From Rhizobium sp. NXC14 (GTDB lineage: Bacteria; Pseudomonadota; Alphaproteobacteria; Rhizobiales; Rhizobiaceae): a stretch of DNA of 64,000 bases. Every line of letters starts with the position of its first letter. Within the stretch, counting starts at the first letter, position 1. The translations under genes and the position numbers were made by a program. The stretch spans positions 248,001-312,000 of the forward strand of contig NZ_CP021031.1 of the NCBI RefSeq assembly GCF_002117485.1, given 5' to 3'. The notes under the pieces are model-generated. The model saw only the letters and a list, made by a program, of their open reading frames with translations. It had not been told where the DNA came from and ran no database searches. Shown here in pieces: positions 38,897-47,851 of the stretch.

Positions 38897-39352
38897 TCAC
38901 GTCGCCTTAAGGTCCGTCAGTACCTTGTCAAAAGCGTCTTTAACCGGCTTTGAGATTTCCGCCACCGCCTTGCTTGCGAGTGCCCGAAACTCTTTGGCTT
39001 GCTGCAAACTTGTCTCAGCGCGCTTGCGCACGAAAGCTGACTGCAGTTCGAGGACTTGCGACGGCGAGTTCGCGCTCAACAAAGCTTGCAAATGCGAGAA
39101 GCTGGCCTCGGTCTCCCCCTGCAGTGCAGCGATCGTCTTCCACGACAATTCGTTGCCGAAGTGATTTGTAGTTTCGATGATCGGCGGCAGCATTTTCTGT
39201 GTCGCTTCAGCGCCGGACGCAAGCTTCAAAAAAGCTTCTGTGACCTGCTTGTTTCCTTTTTCAACGGATGCGCCGAACTGATCTGCCGCCTTGAGCGGCG
39301 ATGACGCCGGGTTTTCGATCGTTTCGAACGGCCTTTCAGAAATCTTGGTCAT
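38897..39352 (-). CDS. phaP: Phasin family protein
   Basis: Phasins coat polyhydroxyalkanoate granules. The 151-residue protein is helical, Ala-rich and lacks Cys, with the family pattern around residues 30-140: FLKLASGAEATQKMLPP, SFSHLQALLSANSPSQVLELQ, and FVRKRAETSLQQAKEF. I chose the ATG at 39352 (MTKISERPFE); the frame is open to 39592 but the extension is not phasin-like. It stands alone between IS remnants. Confidence 0.8.
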   Translation of the reverse strand: MTKISERPFETIENPASSPLKAADQFGASVEKGNKQVTEAFLKLASGAEATQKMLPPIIETTNHFGNELSWKTIAALQGETEASFSHLQALLSANSPSQVLELQSAFVRKRAETSLQQAKEFRALASKAVAEISKPVKDAFDKVLTDLKAT

Positions 39353-39892
39353 TGCGTTTTCCTTAACCTTTGAGTTGTCTGTAAGTTGTGACGTCGGGTT
39401 GACCTCGTCCGCCGGTGGCTGCTGGCCGCTTCGTAAAACGCGGACACATAAAGATCGGTCATGTCGCTTCCGCTCCGCTCGTTCATGAACCGGCATCATA
39501 TGGCAGACTGTTCTCTGCCGCTGGCAACGACGGATGAGCAAACACCATGCCAACTGCTCAGACGCTCCAAAAAGGTGAGTTTCGGTTATCAATCAGCGGG
39601 TGATGGGTAGCTGGACAGGCGAACAACACGTTCTATTCTCGACAAATCCGACAAAAAGCGCGGATGTCCGACATTTGAGAGATATGTGGACATTGCGATG
39701 GGACAACGGAATCTGCGTGTACTTCAAATAGCGCTAGCCTGCGGGGTGGAAAGCGGGGTCGCGATCCTCAACGCAAGTGCCTGCGTCAGCTGCGCACTTG
39801 TGTTTACCTTGACGGTCAGTTCGCCCGTTCGTGAAACAACGTGACGTCGCCGTTTTGCTTCCCTCAAGCAAGGATTGCGCAACTTGTTTGAT
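39353..39892. other. 540-base stretch without a recognisable gene
   Basis: I see no protein family on either strand. It separates the phasin gene from an orphan sigma-54 promoter. Confidence 0.45.
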
Positions 39893-39908
39893 TGGCACGT
39901 CGATTGCC
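39893..39908 (+). promoter_or_regulatory. Orphan sigma-54 -24/-12 promoter
   Basis: TGGCAC-GTCGA-TTGCC has exact GG-N10-GC spacing. A GAGGAG ribosome site and an ATG follow at 39967, but the frame stops after 16 codons. I found no exact TGT-N10-ACA site just upstream. Confidence 0.65.
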
Positions 39909-39966
39909 TAGGCAAGTGAACGATTTGAGACAATCCCGGTCTCGCGCTCATCTCCGAGGAGTTCAG

Positions 39967-40017
39967 ATGAAGCTTAACCCCTCAATTGACGCCATGTCCC
40001 GGAGGTCACACAGTTGA
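39967..40017 (+). pseudogene. Short gene start after the orphan promoter
   Basis: ATG follows GAGGAG by five bases and opens MKLNPSIDAMSRRSHS, then TGA. The strong translation start and the sigma-54 promoter upstream suggest the 5' end of a lost nif-regulated gene. It could instead be a real short peptide. Confidence 0.4.
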
Positions 40018-40324
40018 GTGAGGTCCCGGCTAGTGAAGCGTTGTGGAGTCCATTGAGAACTTCACGGTGACTGCCTCCCCAGGAGCTGTCGCGGGAGAAG
40101 GGCTGATATGCATCGAGATGACGCTAGCGCGGCTATTGATGCATCGAAGGTGGGGACAGATGAAAGGCCAACTCGCGACATCGACTTTCCACTCTCGACT
40201 GCGCAGATGGAGATCTGGATCGCTTAACAGCGGAGGCCGCATAGTCCGAAGTATGTGATCGGTCAACACCGCGATATTTTTGGTCCAGTTGATGCTGGAC
40301 GGCTTGAGACCGCATTGCATCATG

Positions 40325-40760
40325 TGTAACCGGTGTTCCGCTCCCACGTTGTCTTGGCCGCCCTGATCTGTGATCGGCTTTCCATGGATGAGCGGGGAGT
40401 TTCTCGATGGAGAGTACATTGGAGGCTCTCACGACCAGGAAGCCTGGACGCGAGGCTCACCGGCATTGGCCTGACAAGGTCAAGGCGCAGATCGTTTCGG
40501 AAAGTCTGCGGCCCGGAGCATTGGTGAATGAAGTCGCAGAGCGACATGGCTTGAAGCCGAACCATCTGTCCACCTGGCGTACGATGGCGCGGCAGGGCAA
40601 GTTGGTTCTGCCGAGGACGCGGTGGAGTTCGCAGCGATGATTGTTGATCCACCCGTTGCGGACCTGCCGATCAAGAAAGCCAGCCGTCCCGAGATCGTTG
40701 TTGGCTCCGTCACGATCCGTTTGGAAGAAGGCGCATCTGTTGGCCGCAATCTCAATCCCG
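40325..40760 (+). mobile_element. IS66-type remnant (left end and tnpA part)
   Basis: The left end reads GTAACCGGTGTTCCGCTCCC. It is followed by a TnpA-like frame at 40407-40640 with the helix-turn-helix VNEVAERHGLKPNHLSTWRTMARQGKL. A second frame from 40637 carries the TnpA C-terminal part (PEIVVGSVTIRLEEGA). The end of the element is replaced by IS1595-type sequence. A related remnant lies at 49895. Confidence 0.75.
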
Positions 40761-40764
40761 AGAA

Positions 40765-41720
40765 TATCTGGTCGCTCTCGAGGACGACGCCTATGGCCTG
40801 TTCGCCGACTTCCGCTGGGCCAAGAACGGCGGGAAGCCATATTGCCCGCGCTGCGGCCGCCTGGAGCCGCACAGCGTCCGACCGCCGCTTGCGATGCTCG
40901 GAGCCGGTGTGCCGCGCCGAGTTCTTGGTGACATCCGGGAGCGTGGTCGCCAACCGCAAGCTGTCGTTCAAGAAGACCATCATGGCGATCTGGGAGGAGA
41001 TCACTGCGGCCTAGCGTATTGCAGCGCTCCATCTGAGCCGCAAACTCAACTTCCAGTCCAAGACGGCATACGTCCTGCTGCAGAAGCTCCGCCAGGCCGA
41101 CAGCCTCAGTGTGATGCAATCAAGCTGCACAGCACGGTGCAGATCGACGGCAAGTACGTCGGCAGTGTCCTTCGCAAGGCGAACAAGAAGGAAGACGCAA
41201 GGACGGCCCCAAGAAGGAGAACCAGAACGGAAAGCGCATGTAAGGGGAGGCGAACCGACAGCAGCAAACCGGACGCTGACACGTGTGATCATGGACGAGC
41301 GCGGCAAGGACGCTTGGGCGGCCGTCGCCAAGCATCTCGATCCGAAGCGCTCATGGTCGCCGACGAGCATTAGGGCATACGACGATTTCATTGGGCTCGT
41401 TCAATTGACCCGCGTGAACCACAGCTTGCGATACCAAGGAGGACGACAGCACGAATTCGAACGTGATCGAGAGCTTCTTCAGCCGCGTCGAGAAAGCCTA
41501 CAAGGGCTTCAACCACCGCTTCCCACGAAGTACCTCGACTGGTACATGGCAATGCTGTCGTGGAAGGAGGACACGCGCCAATATCGGCCTGCGCTGGGAG
41601 TTCGCCGATCTCCTGCGAACGATCACGTCACGTCCGACATCGCGAAACCTGGCAGTGCTCGGGCGCAGAACATCGCCGACCAAGCGTGCCTGCAAGGCGA
41701 CCGCCGGACCAACGGCTGAT
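40765..41720 (+). mobile_element. IS1595-type element, frameshifted remnant
   Basis: Frames in order carry the zinc ribbon GGKPYCPRCGR, then SFKKTIMAIWEEI, LSRKLNFQSKTAYVLLQKLRQA, IDGKYVGSVLRKANKKED and a late SFFSRVEKAYKGFNHRFP / KYLDWYMAMLSWKEDTR region. These match the zinc-ribbon plus ISXO2-like DDE transposases. The frame changes several times, so it is dead. Confidence 0.75.
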
Positions 41721-42094
41721 CTCCCAGAAGTGGCGATGGCCACCCGGCACTGCCTGCCTGTCGAACCAGTCCCTGCTTCGTCAATCCGGAGCGACGAAGC
41801 AACACCTTCTGCATTTCCTATCGCAGCCAACAAGGAATGCTGGACGCGCCCTGGCATTGTCGATCGACCAACTGAAGCTCAGGCGCAGGAATCGCCGCGG
41901 ATTGCAAGCGTGGACATCGATTCAGGTGCTTTTGGGCCCATTCGGGAGTGCAAAAGGACATTGCGGAGGAGCGGGGCCACTACATCAGCCCATCCGTATG
42001 CGGTGCGCTCAGCTTTCTGGTTATTGGCTGTGGTGGCTGGAAATTGTATTCACATTTCAATGAATGAGATCGATCCGACACATGATGTCGGGAT
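41721..42094. other. Stretch between IS remnant and P450 promoter
   Basis: No recognisable gene on either strand. The right end runs into sequence resembling the upstream region of nifH. Confidence 0.4.
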
Positions 42095-42110
42095 TGTTAG
42101 GTTCGCGACA
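42095..42110. promoter_or_regulatory. NifA upstream activator site of the P450 operon
   Basis: TGT-TAGGTTCGCG-ACA is an exact TGT-N10-ACA site. It lies about 87 bases upstream of the -24 element, close to the 92 bases at nifH. Confidence 0.75.
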
Positions 42111-42196
42111 CCGGCCCAATCAGCCAATCTTTGTTCTGCGTCGAGTTAAGTGACTGTAAACAATTGACCATCTTTTTGTTGGCTGAATCGATTGAT

Positions 42197-42212
42197 TGGC
42201 ACGAATTTTGGA
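42197..42212 (+). promoter_or_regulatory. Sigma-54-type promoter of the P450 operon, nifH-like
   Basis: TGGCAC-GAATT-TTGGA has a perfect -24 part and GG in place of GC in the -12 part. The next bases (CTGCGAGGCGGC) are the same as those after the nifH promoter (54980). The two promoters therefore look like copies. Confidence 0.6.
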
Positions 42213-42554
42213 AGATCTGGCTGCGAGGCGGCAGCAAGAGCTGTCAACCGGTATCCATTTCTTTGGTGACCGCCATGCAATGGAAGGAAATGAAAATTTT
42301 TGTTTTGCTCAGATCGCTCTCTGCCGGAGGGGAGGAACTCCGTGAAGCTTCAATGCGGGCCGGCGAGGCGACCAACAACCTCAGCCGATAACCAGCGATG
42401 ACTTTCCAGCGAATGGCGATCTGATCGTATGCATCACGGATCGTCCGCTCGTCGCGCGATCTGAGGTTGGAAGTGTCGCGCTAAACGATTTGTTCATCCC
42501 TTCTTCGCCGACGAGGCATTTCGCCGAAGGGGCTTTGACAGCAGGAGAAATGCA

Positions 42555-43772
42555 GTGGCGAGCCACAGGGTTCCAGAACATGTCCCGCCCGAAATGGTGA
42601 ACGACTTCAGCCTGTTCACCTCGCCCGGCATGGAACGCACGCCAAACGGGGATCCGCACGCAGCTGTCGCCTGCGTCCATGATGGGCCGCCGATCTTTTA
42701 TTCTCCCTGCAACACGCGCGATGGCCGAGGTACCTGGGTCATCACTCGCGCCCAGGACCAGCGCAGGTTGCTGCAGGACACCGAAACCTTTTCCAGCCAT
42801 CGGAGCCTTTTCGCCTCCGCGCTCGGCGAAAACTGGCCGTTGATCCCGCTTGAACTTGACCCGCCGGCTCACGGCGTATTTCGCTCACTTCTCAACCCGC
42901 TGCTTTCGCCCAAGCGGGTAACGGAGCTTGAACCGGCTATCCGCAATCGAGCGATCGCGGTCATCTCCAAGACCTCCGCGTCGAGCACAAGCTGCGACGT
43001 CATGAAGGACTTCGCCTTTCCTTTTGCGGTCAGTATCTTCCTTCGTTTGCTTGGCATATCCGATGAGCGCCTCGATACATTTGTCGACTGGGGGAAGCAC
43101 CTGCTCCACGGCGACGGTATCAAACGAACGGCAGCCGCGCGGACGATTCTGGCGTTTATCGACGAACTTGCAGCGTTGCGCCGCAATGAACCGGCCGACG
43201 ATTTCATGACCTTCGTCGTGCAGGCAAACGTCGATGGTCGCGCGTTGCGAGACGAGGAAATCCGCGGGATGGGCGTGCTCCTATTCGTCGCCGGACTGGA
43301 CACGGTCGCAACGGCGATAGGATTTGACCTGGCCTATCTTGCGCGCAATCCTAAGGAGCAGGAATTGCTGCGGAGTGAACCGGATCGAATCGTGCCTGCA
43401 GCCGAAGAGTTGCTGCGGGCCTATTCGACCGTGCAGATGATCCGTGTGGCAACGAAAGACGTCAATTTCGAAGGCGCGCCGATCCGCAAGGGGGACTATG
43501 TTTCCTGCGCCACAATGATTGCCAATCGTGATCCGGCGGAATTCAAATGCCCCAACACGATCGATTTGGCCCGAGAAGACAATCGTCACACCGCTTTTGC
43601 CTACGGTCCCCATCGTTGTCTTGGATCTCACCTTGCCCGACGAGAGATCGTCATCGGCCTGGAGGAGTGGCTGTCGCGCATTCCCGATTTCCGTATCAAG
43701 GAGGGTACCGCGCCCATCACCTTTGGAGGCCATGTGTTCGGAATGGAGAATCTGATCCTGGACTGGTCCTGA
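42555..43772 (+). CDS. Cytochrome P450 (CYP127-like)
   Basis: This 405-residue soluble P450 has the I-helix oxygen-activation motif AGLDT (246-250), the ExxR motif (285-288) and the heme-binding FAYGPHRCLG with Cys355. The GTG at 42555 follows AGGAG by seven bases. The next gene is a small ferredoxin that can serve as electron donor. From memory the neighbourhood resembles the y4vG-y4vJ genes of the NGR234 symbiotic plasmid, where the P450 is named CYP127A1. It does not have the gibberellin-operon neighbours (cyp114, cyp117, cps, ks). Substrate unknown. Confidence 0.9.
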   Translation: MASHRVPEHVPPEMVNDFSLFTSPGMERTPNGDPHAAVACVHDGPPIFYSPCNTRDGRGTWVITRAQDQRRLLQDTETFSSHRSLFASALGENWPLIPLELDPPAHGVFRSLLNPLLSPKRVTELEPAIRNRAIAVISKTSASSTSCDVMKDFAFPFAVSIFLRLLGISDERLDTFVDWGKHLLHGDGIKRTAAARTILAFIDELAALRRNEPADDFMTFVVQANVDGRALRDEEIRGMGVLLFVAGLDTVATAIGFDLAYLARNPKEQELLRSEPDRIVPAAEELLRAYSTVQMIRVATKDVNFEGAPIRKGDYVSCATMIANRDPAEFKCPNTIDLAREDNRHTAFAYGPHRCLGSHLARREIVIGLEEWLSRIPDFRIKEGTAPITFGGHVFGMENLILDWS

Positions 43773-43807
43773 TAATTTCAGAGAAGGAAATACATGGAGG
43801 TACCGGC

Positions 43808-44050
43808 ATGCGTATCATCGTGCACTCTGCCAAATGCCAAGGTCATGCTCGATGCTGGGCCCAAGCGCCCAAGATATTCAAGCTTAACGACGAAGGCTAC
43901 ATACTGCCCGGGGAGATCAGTGTTGAGGAGAGGGACGAACTGCTCGCGTCACGAGGCGCTCGATCCTGTCCCGAACGTGCGCTGGAGATCGACTGCCCTT
44001 CCGATGCGTTGCTTGATCGCCTTTTGTTTAATCAACACTGTCGGGGGTAA
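43808..44050 (+). CDS. [3Fe-4S]-type ferredoxin, probable P450 partner
   Basis: The 80-residue protein has Cys10 and Cys16 in AKCQGHARC, then [13 protein letters not shown], and the third Cys in RSCPERAL. The C-x5-C ... CP pattern with three cysteines is typical of the 3Fe-4S ferredoxins next to bacterial P450 genes. It starts 36 bases after the P450. The reductase that reduces it is not in the window. Confidence 0.88.
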   Translation: MRIIVHSAKCQGHARCWAQAPKIFKLNDEGYILPGEISVEERDELLASRGARSCPERALEIDCPSDALLDRLLFNQHCRG

Positions 44051-44256
44051 AATGGCACGTCACTGGTGCACGACGGCGCCTCGCTGTCCAGACACGGTAC
44101 CCGCAGCTCTCCCAGCGGTATCAACTTCCAGGGCAGCTGTTCACATACATGCTGAAGCGGCAAGAGGGTTTGCCTTACATTAACCGCCAACAATGGAAAC
44201 CCCGGCAACGTCACTGGATGGGCGAAACGCCACAATATCAGATTTGCGATAAAGCG

Positions 44257-44808
44257 ATGAAACAAAAAAAAATTACCGAATTGCTGGACCGCGAGGCGAT
44301 CCGCGATTGCCTCTATCGGTATTGCCGTGGAATAGACCGCGCCGATGAAGCGGCGCTGCGCAGTGCCTACTGGCCCGATGCGCGTGACAATCACGGGGCC
44401 TATTGCGGCTCCGCCGCGGGCTTCATCGATTTCGCGCTGAACGTCTTCAAGACTGGACCGCGCAACATCCATCAGATCACGAACATCTTGATCGAGTTCA
44501 ACAACCCGGAAGAAGCCGCCGTCGAAAGTTACTTCGCCGCGCTGCAACGCGCACCGGACGGTGCCGGACGGATAAGTCAGGTCCTGATCTGCGGCCGCTA
44601 TTGCGATCTGTTCTCGAAGAGGGGAAGAGATTGGAGAATTGCCGAACGGACGGTGGTCTATGATCTGGTCGAGGAACAGACCTTGGCCGCGGCATCCGAG
44701 ACTGAGCAGTTCGGTGCCCGGCAGCCGATTGGGGCATCATTTCCCGACGACCCCGTCTACGCATTGGGGAAGACTGCATTCTTTCAAGAAGGTCAAATTG
44801 AGGCTTGA
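44257..44808 (+). CDS. SnoaL-like (NTF2-fold) protein
   Basis: The 183-residue protein has the SnoaL-like_4 pattern: [42 protein letters not shown] and GRYCDLF...[11 protein letters not shown]. This fold includes ring-hydroxylating-dioxygenase-like small subunits, dehydratases and isomerases, so it could act on the P450 product. The ATG at 44257 begins the conserved part; the ribosome site is poor and an upstream in-frame start (44149) is possible. It overlaps the frame of the next gene. Confidence 0.75.
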   Translation: MKQKKITELLDREAIRDCLYRYCRGIDRADEAALRSAYWPDARDNHGAYCGSAAGFIDFALNVFKTGPRNIHQITNILIEFNNPEEAAVESYFAALQRAPDGAGRISQVLICGRYCDLFSKRGRDWRIAERTVVYDLVEEQTLAAASETEQFGARQPIGASFPDDPVYALGKTAFFQEGQIEA

Positions 44809-44864
44809 TCGATCAGGCTTCATGCCTGGAGATTGCCAGCCGTTGGTCAGGGAACTTTTATCTC

Positions 44865-46442
44865 ATGAAACAAGCAGGACGCATTGTCATCATCACAGGC
44901 GCTGCAGGCGGGATAGGCCGTTCCCTGGCGGGTACTCTTGCCGCAGACGGAGACACTGTCGTTGCCGTAGACCTGCCCGGCAAGGGCGTGCTTGAACTGG
45001 CCGATGGACTCGGGCCCGCCCATCTTGGGCTTGAGCTCGATGTCTCGCGAGAGGAGGATATCCGTGCGCTTTATGAATTGATCGAACGACAATGCGGCCA
45101 AGTCGGCGTGCTCATCAACAACGCGGCCATGGGCCCTACTATGGCTGCGACCGTTGATACTGCTATCGACGCCTTCCGACGGGTCTTGGCAGCAAATTTG
45201 ATCGGACCCGTCGCAATGGCCCGCGAGGCAGCTCGACGGATGGGCCCCGGCGCTGTCATCGTCAATCTCGCCCCGATGGCGGGCGTGCTCAGCAACCCCA
45301 AACGCAACGCCTACGCCGCCTCGAAGACAGGCCTGATCTCGTTCACGAAATCGCTGGCGTGGCAGTTTGCGTCGTGCGGTATTCGCGTGACGGCGGTAGC
45401 ACCTGGCTACGTGCGCACACCGATGGTTTTGGAGCTTGAGCGCGCGGGCGAATTAGACCTCGCCGCGGTGCGCCGCCGGGTACCGATGGGACGCATGGCG
45501 CGTGCAGACGAAATTGCCCGAGTGGTGCGCTTTCTCGCCAGCCCGCAAGCGAGTTACATCACCGGGTCCGTGTTGACCGTCGACGGCGGCTGGAGATGTT
45601 TCAACCAGCCGGGCGACCCGCACCCGCCAGTATCCGAAACGCCAAGAGCCGAACTCTTCCCTCCTGCCGGGCACTCCAGGGCGCGGATTGCGCTTGTCAC
45701 GGGCGGCGCGGACTGCATAGGCGCTGCCGTTGTCCGCCGCTTTGCCGATAACGGCGACACTGTCGTCATTGCCGACAAAGATGGCGCCGCAGCGGCAAAG
45801 CTTGCCGGCTCCCTTGGCGGCAATCATATCTCAAGGGCGGTCGACGTCGCGGTCGAAAGCGATGTGGTGGCGCTGTTCGAGGAGGTGCGAGAGCGCTTCG
45901 GCCGGCTGGACGTCCTCGTCAATAGTGTAGTCGACACTTTTGTGTCAGAGGCCGAACAAATACCGACAGGGATCGAGCCGATCATCGATGTGAATCTGAC
46001 CGGCGCCTTCACCTGCGCGCGCGAGGCGATCAAGGTAATGTGTCCGGGAAGCGTGATCTTAAATGTGGAACCGATCAACACATTCCTGCCCTTTGCACCG
46101 CGCCATGCCCACGATGCCTCCAGAGCGGGGATGGAGATCCTGACGCAATGCATGGCGGCCGAACTCGGGCCAGTTGGCATTCGCACAGCCAGCGTCGCTC
46201 CTGGCTACATACACACGCCGGGCGTCGCTGAGTTGGAAAAGCTCGGCCACATCGACCCGAAAGCAACCAGACGGCGCATTCCGATGGGAAGGATGGGACA
46301 GCCGGAAGAGGTCGCTGACGCAGCGTTCTTCCTTGCATCGTCTGACGCATCCTACGTGACCGGCTCTACCCTTTACGTGGACGGCGGTTGGACCTCGTCC
46401 GGCGATGCGGCATTCGCCGGCGAACTCTATCAGAACATTTAG
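44865..46442 (+). CDS. Tandem short-chain dehydrogenase, two SDR domains
   Basis: The 525-residue protein holds two SDR domains (about 1-245 and 280-520). The first has TGAAGGIG (11-18), NNAA and YAASK (near 150); the usual Ser region reads NLAPMAG. The second keeps TGGADCIG but has NSVV in place of NNAG, and HDASR in place of YxxSK (near 415), so its Tyr and Lys are lost. One domain is probably active and the other structural. I use the ATG at 44865; a TTG at 44805 overlaps the previous stop. Confidence 0.85.
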   Translation: MKQAGRIVIITGAAGGIGRSLAGTLAADGDTVVAVDLPGKGVLELADGLGPAHLGLELDVSREEDIRALYELIERQCGQVGVLINNAAMGPTMAATVDTAIDAFRRVLAANLIGPVAMAREAARRMGPGAVIVNLAPMAGVLSNPKRNAYAASKTGLISFTKSLAWQFASCGIRVTAVAPGYVRTPMVLELERAGELDLAAVRRRVPMGRMARADEIARVVRFLASPQASYITGSVLTVDGGWRCFNQPGDPHPPVSETPRAELFPPAGHSRARIALVTGGADCIGAAVVRRFADNGDTVVIADKDGAAAAKLAGSLGGNHISRAVDVAVESDVVALFEEVRERFGRLDVLVNSVVDTFVSEAEQIPTGIEPIIDVNLTGAFTCAREAIKVMCPGSVILNVEPINTFLPFAPRHAHDASRAGMEILTQCMAAELGPVGIRTASVAPGYIHTPGVAELEKLGHIDPKATRRRIPMGRMGQPEEVADAAFFLASSDASYVTGSTLYVDGGWTSSGDAAFAGELYQNI

Positions 46443-46455
46443 CGGAGCCAGCGCA

Positions 46456-46647
46456 ATGATCGTCGACTATGCAACTACGGCCGGCTGCGGCCCGTCGGAG
46501 CCGAAAATCCCCTAGGAGAGCCACCTCCCGCTGCACGATGCTCCCGAAGCGCTGCTCCCGATCGAGGGCGCCACAAGCGAAACGCCCGCATTGGGCCTGT
46601 TCGAGGTTTTTCGGACGTGCAGCGCCGCCGAGCCGAATGCGGTTTAG
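46456..46647 (+). pseudogene. Small ORF with an in-frame TAG
   Basis: From ATG 46456 the frame reads 19 codons, a TAG at 46513, then 43 open codons in the same frame before TAG at 46645. The residues after the first stop (for example LPLHDAPEALLPIEGAT) look like coding sequence. This may be a small gene of the operon killed by one base change. I do not recognise a family. Confidence 0.4.
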
Positions 46648-46719
46648 GGAGGATAATCGACAAGCCACTTCCAGGTGGCACACCTCTAATCGCTCATCTG
46701 CGGTTAACAAGGAAACATC

Positions 46720-47817
46720 ATGGAATTTGCAACATTCCTCTTGGCCGCTCGACGCGGCTATCATCAATCGTCCGACGAGATCATCCGCAACTCCATAGAA
46801 CAAGTCGTTCTTTCAGAGCAGGCGGGCTTCAATACCGCGTGGTTCCCCGAGCATCACTTCAACAATTACAGCCTGATTCCGTCGCCCTTGATGATGGTGG
46901 CGCACTGCGCCGCCCTGACGAGCACCATTCGCCTCGGCACCGCCGTTTGTGTGCTGCCGCTCTATCAACCGCTTCGCCTGCTTTCCGAGATTGGATTGGC
47001 CGATATCGTTTCGAACGGCCGGCTCGAGCTCGGCGTCGGCTCTGGATACCAGCAGTTCGAGTTCGAGCGCTTCGGCGTCAATGTCGATGAGGCGCCGGCT
47101 GTCTTTTCGGAATGTCTCGACATTCTCGTCAAGGGCCTCAGTCAGAGGATCTTCGAGCACGACGGGCGGTATAAGAAGATACCTCCAACAGCGATTTCCG
47201 TCCGCACAGTCCAGGGGCCAACACTGCCAATCTGGATCGCTACAGCGTCTGGATATAGCATGGGCCGGGCTTATCGTGAGGGACACAACCTGCTCGTCAC
47301 GGCATTCCACGACGGCTTGGACAGTTTGTGCGTGCTGCGCGAACGCATCGAAGAAGCAGCAATTTCCAAAGGTAGGAATGCTACAGACGCCAAGATATCG
47401 CTGTTGCGCTGCTGCTATGCAAGCGATGAGGAGGCGGAGATCAACAGCTATCTCGACAATGCCCGTTTCCAACGGCGGCTTTCGGAGGCACTGCATCTTC
47501 GCCGCCAGCAAAGCCTGGATGGCTATCTGCTGCGTGAAACGCCGACGCAGCAGGACCTGTCCTTCGAGACGATGCGCGAAAACCTGCCGATCGGTAGCGT
47601 GAATCGCGTCATCGATCGGCTACTGGAAGAGATAGACACCGTAAAACCGGACCAGATCGCAATCCAGACCCAAATGGGAGATTTCGACCAGAAGACGATG
47701 CTGCGCCAAATCGAACTATGGGGAGATAAGATCATCCCGGAGATTGAGAAATCACTGGGTCATCGGCTCGAAGCGACAAAATTGCCGCCTTGGCAGAGCG
47801 ATCTTCGATCGAATTAG
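46720..47817 (+). CDS. Luciferase-like FMN-dependent monooxygenase
   Basis: The 365-residue protein has the LLM pattern: FNTAWFPEHHFNNYSLIPSP near 35-54, IRLGTAVCVLPLYQPLRL, and GRLELGVGSGYQQFE. It would oxidise a small substrate with reduced flavin. AAGGAA precedes the ATG. It ends the P450 operon; from memory NGR234 has a similar gene, y4vJ, at the same place. A Baeyer-Villiger-type step on a ketone made by the SDR is one possible chemistry, but that is a guess. Confidence 0.82.
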   Translation: MEFATFLLAARRGYHQSSDEIIRNSIEQVVLSEQAGFNTAWFPEHHFNNYSLIPSPLMMVAHCAALTSTIRLGTAVCVLPLYQPLRLLSEIGLADIVSNGRLELGVGSGYQQFEFERFGVNVDEAPAVFSECLDILVKGLSQRIFEHDGRYKKIPPTAISVRTVQGPTLPIWIATASGYSMGRAYREGHNLLVTAFHDGLDSLCVLRERIEEAAISKGRNATDAKISLLRCCYASDEEAEINSYLDNARFQRRLSEALHLRRQQSLDGYLLRETPTQQDLSFETMRENLPIGSVNRVIDRLLEEIDTVKPDQIAIQTQMGDFDQKTMLRQIELWGDKIIPEIEKSLGHRLEATKLPPWQSDLRSN

Positions 47818-47851
47818 GTCGGAGATAACAGCAATAGATCCTCGCTACACG

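Noticed and set aside
44032..44547. 171-codon minus-strand ORF over the ferredoxin and SnoaL-like genes
   Set aside because: It lies antisense to two well-supported genes and has no recognisable domain.
42555..47817. Gibberellin biosynthesis operon
   Set aside because: A P450, ferredoxin and SDR are present in that order, but the second and third P450s, the diterpene cyclases and the GGPP synthase are missing, and the SDR is a tandem fusion.
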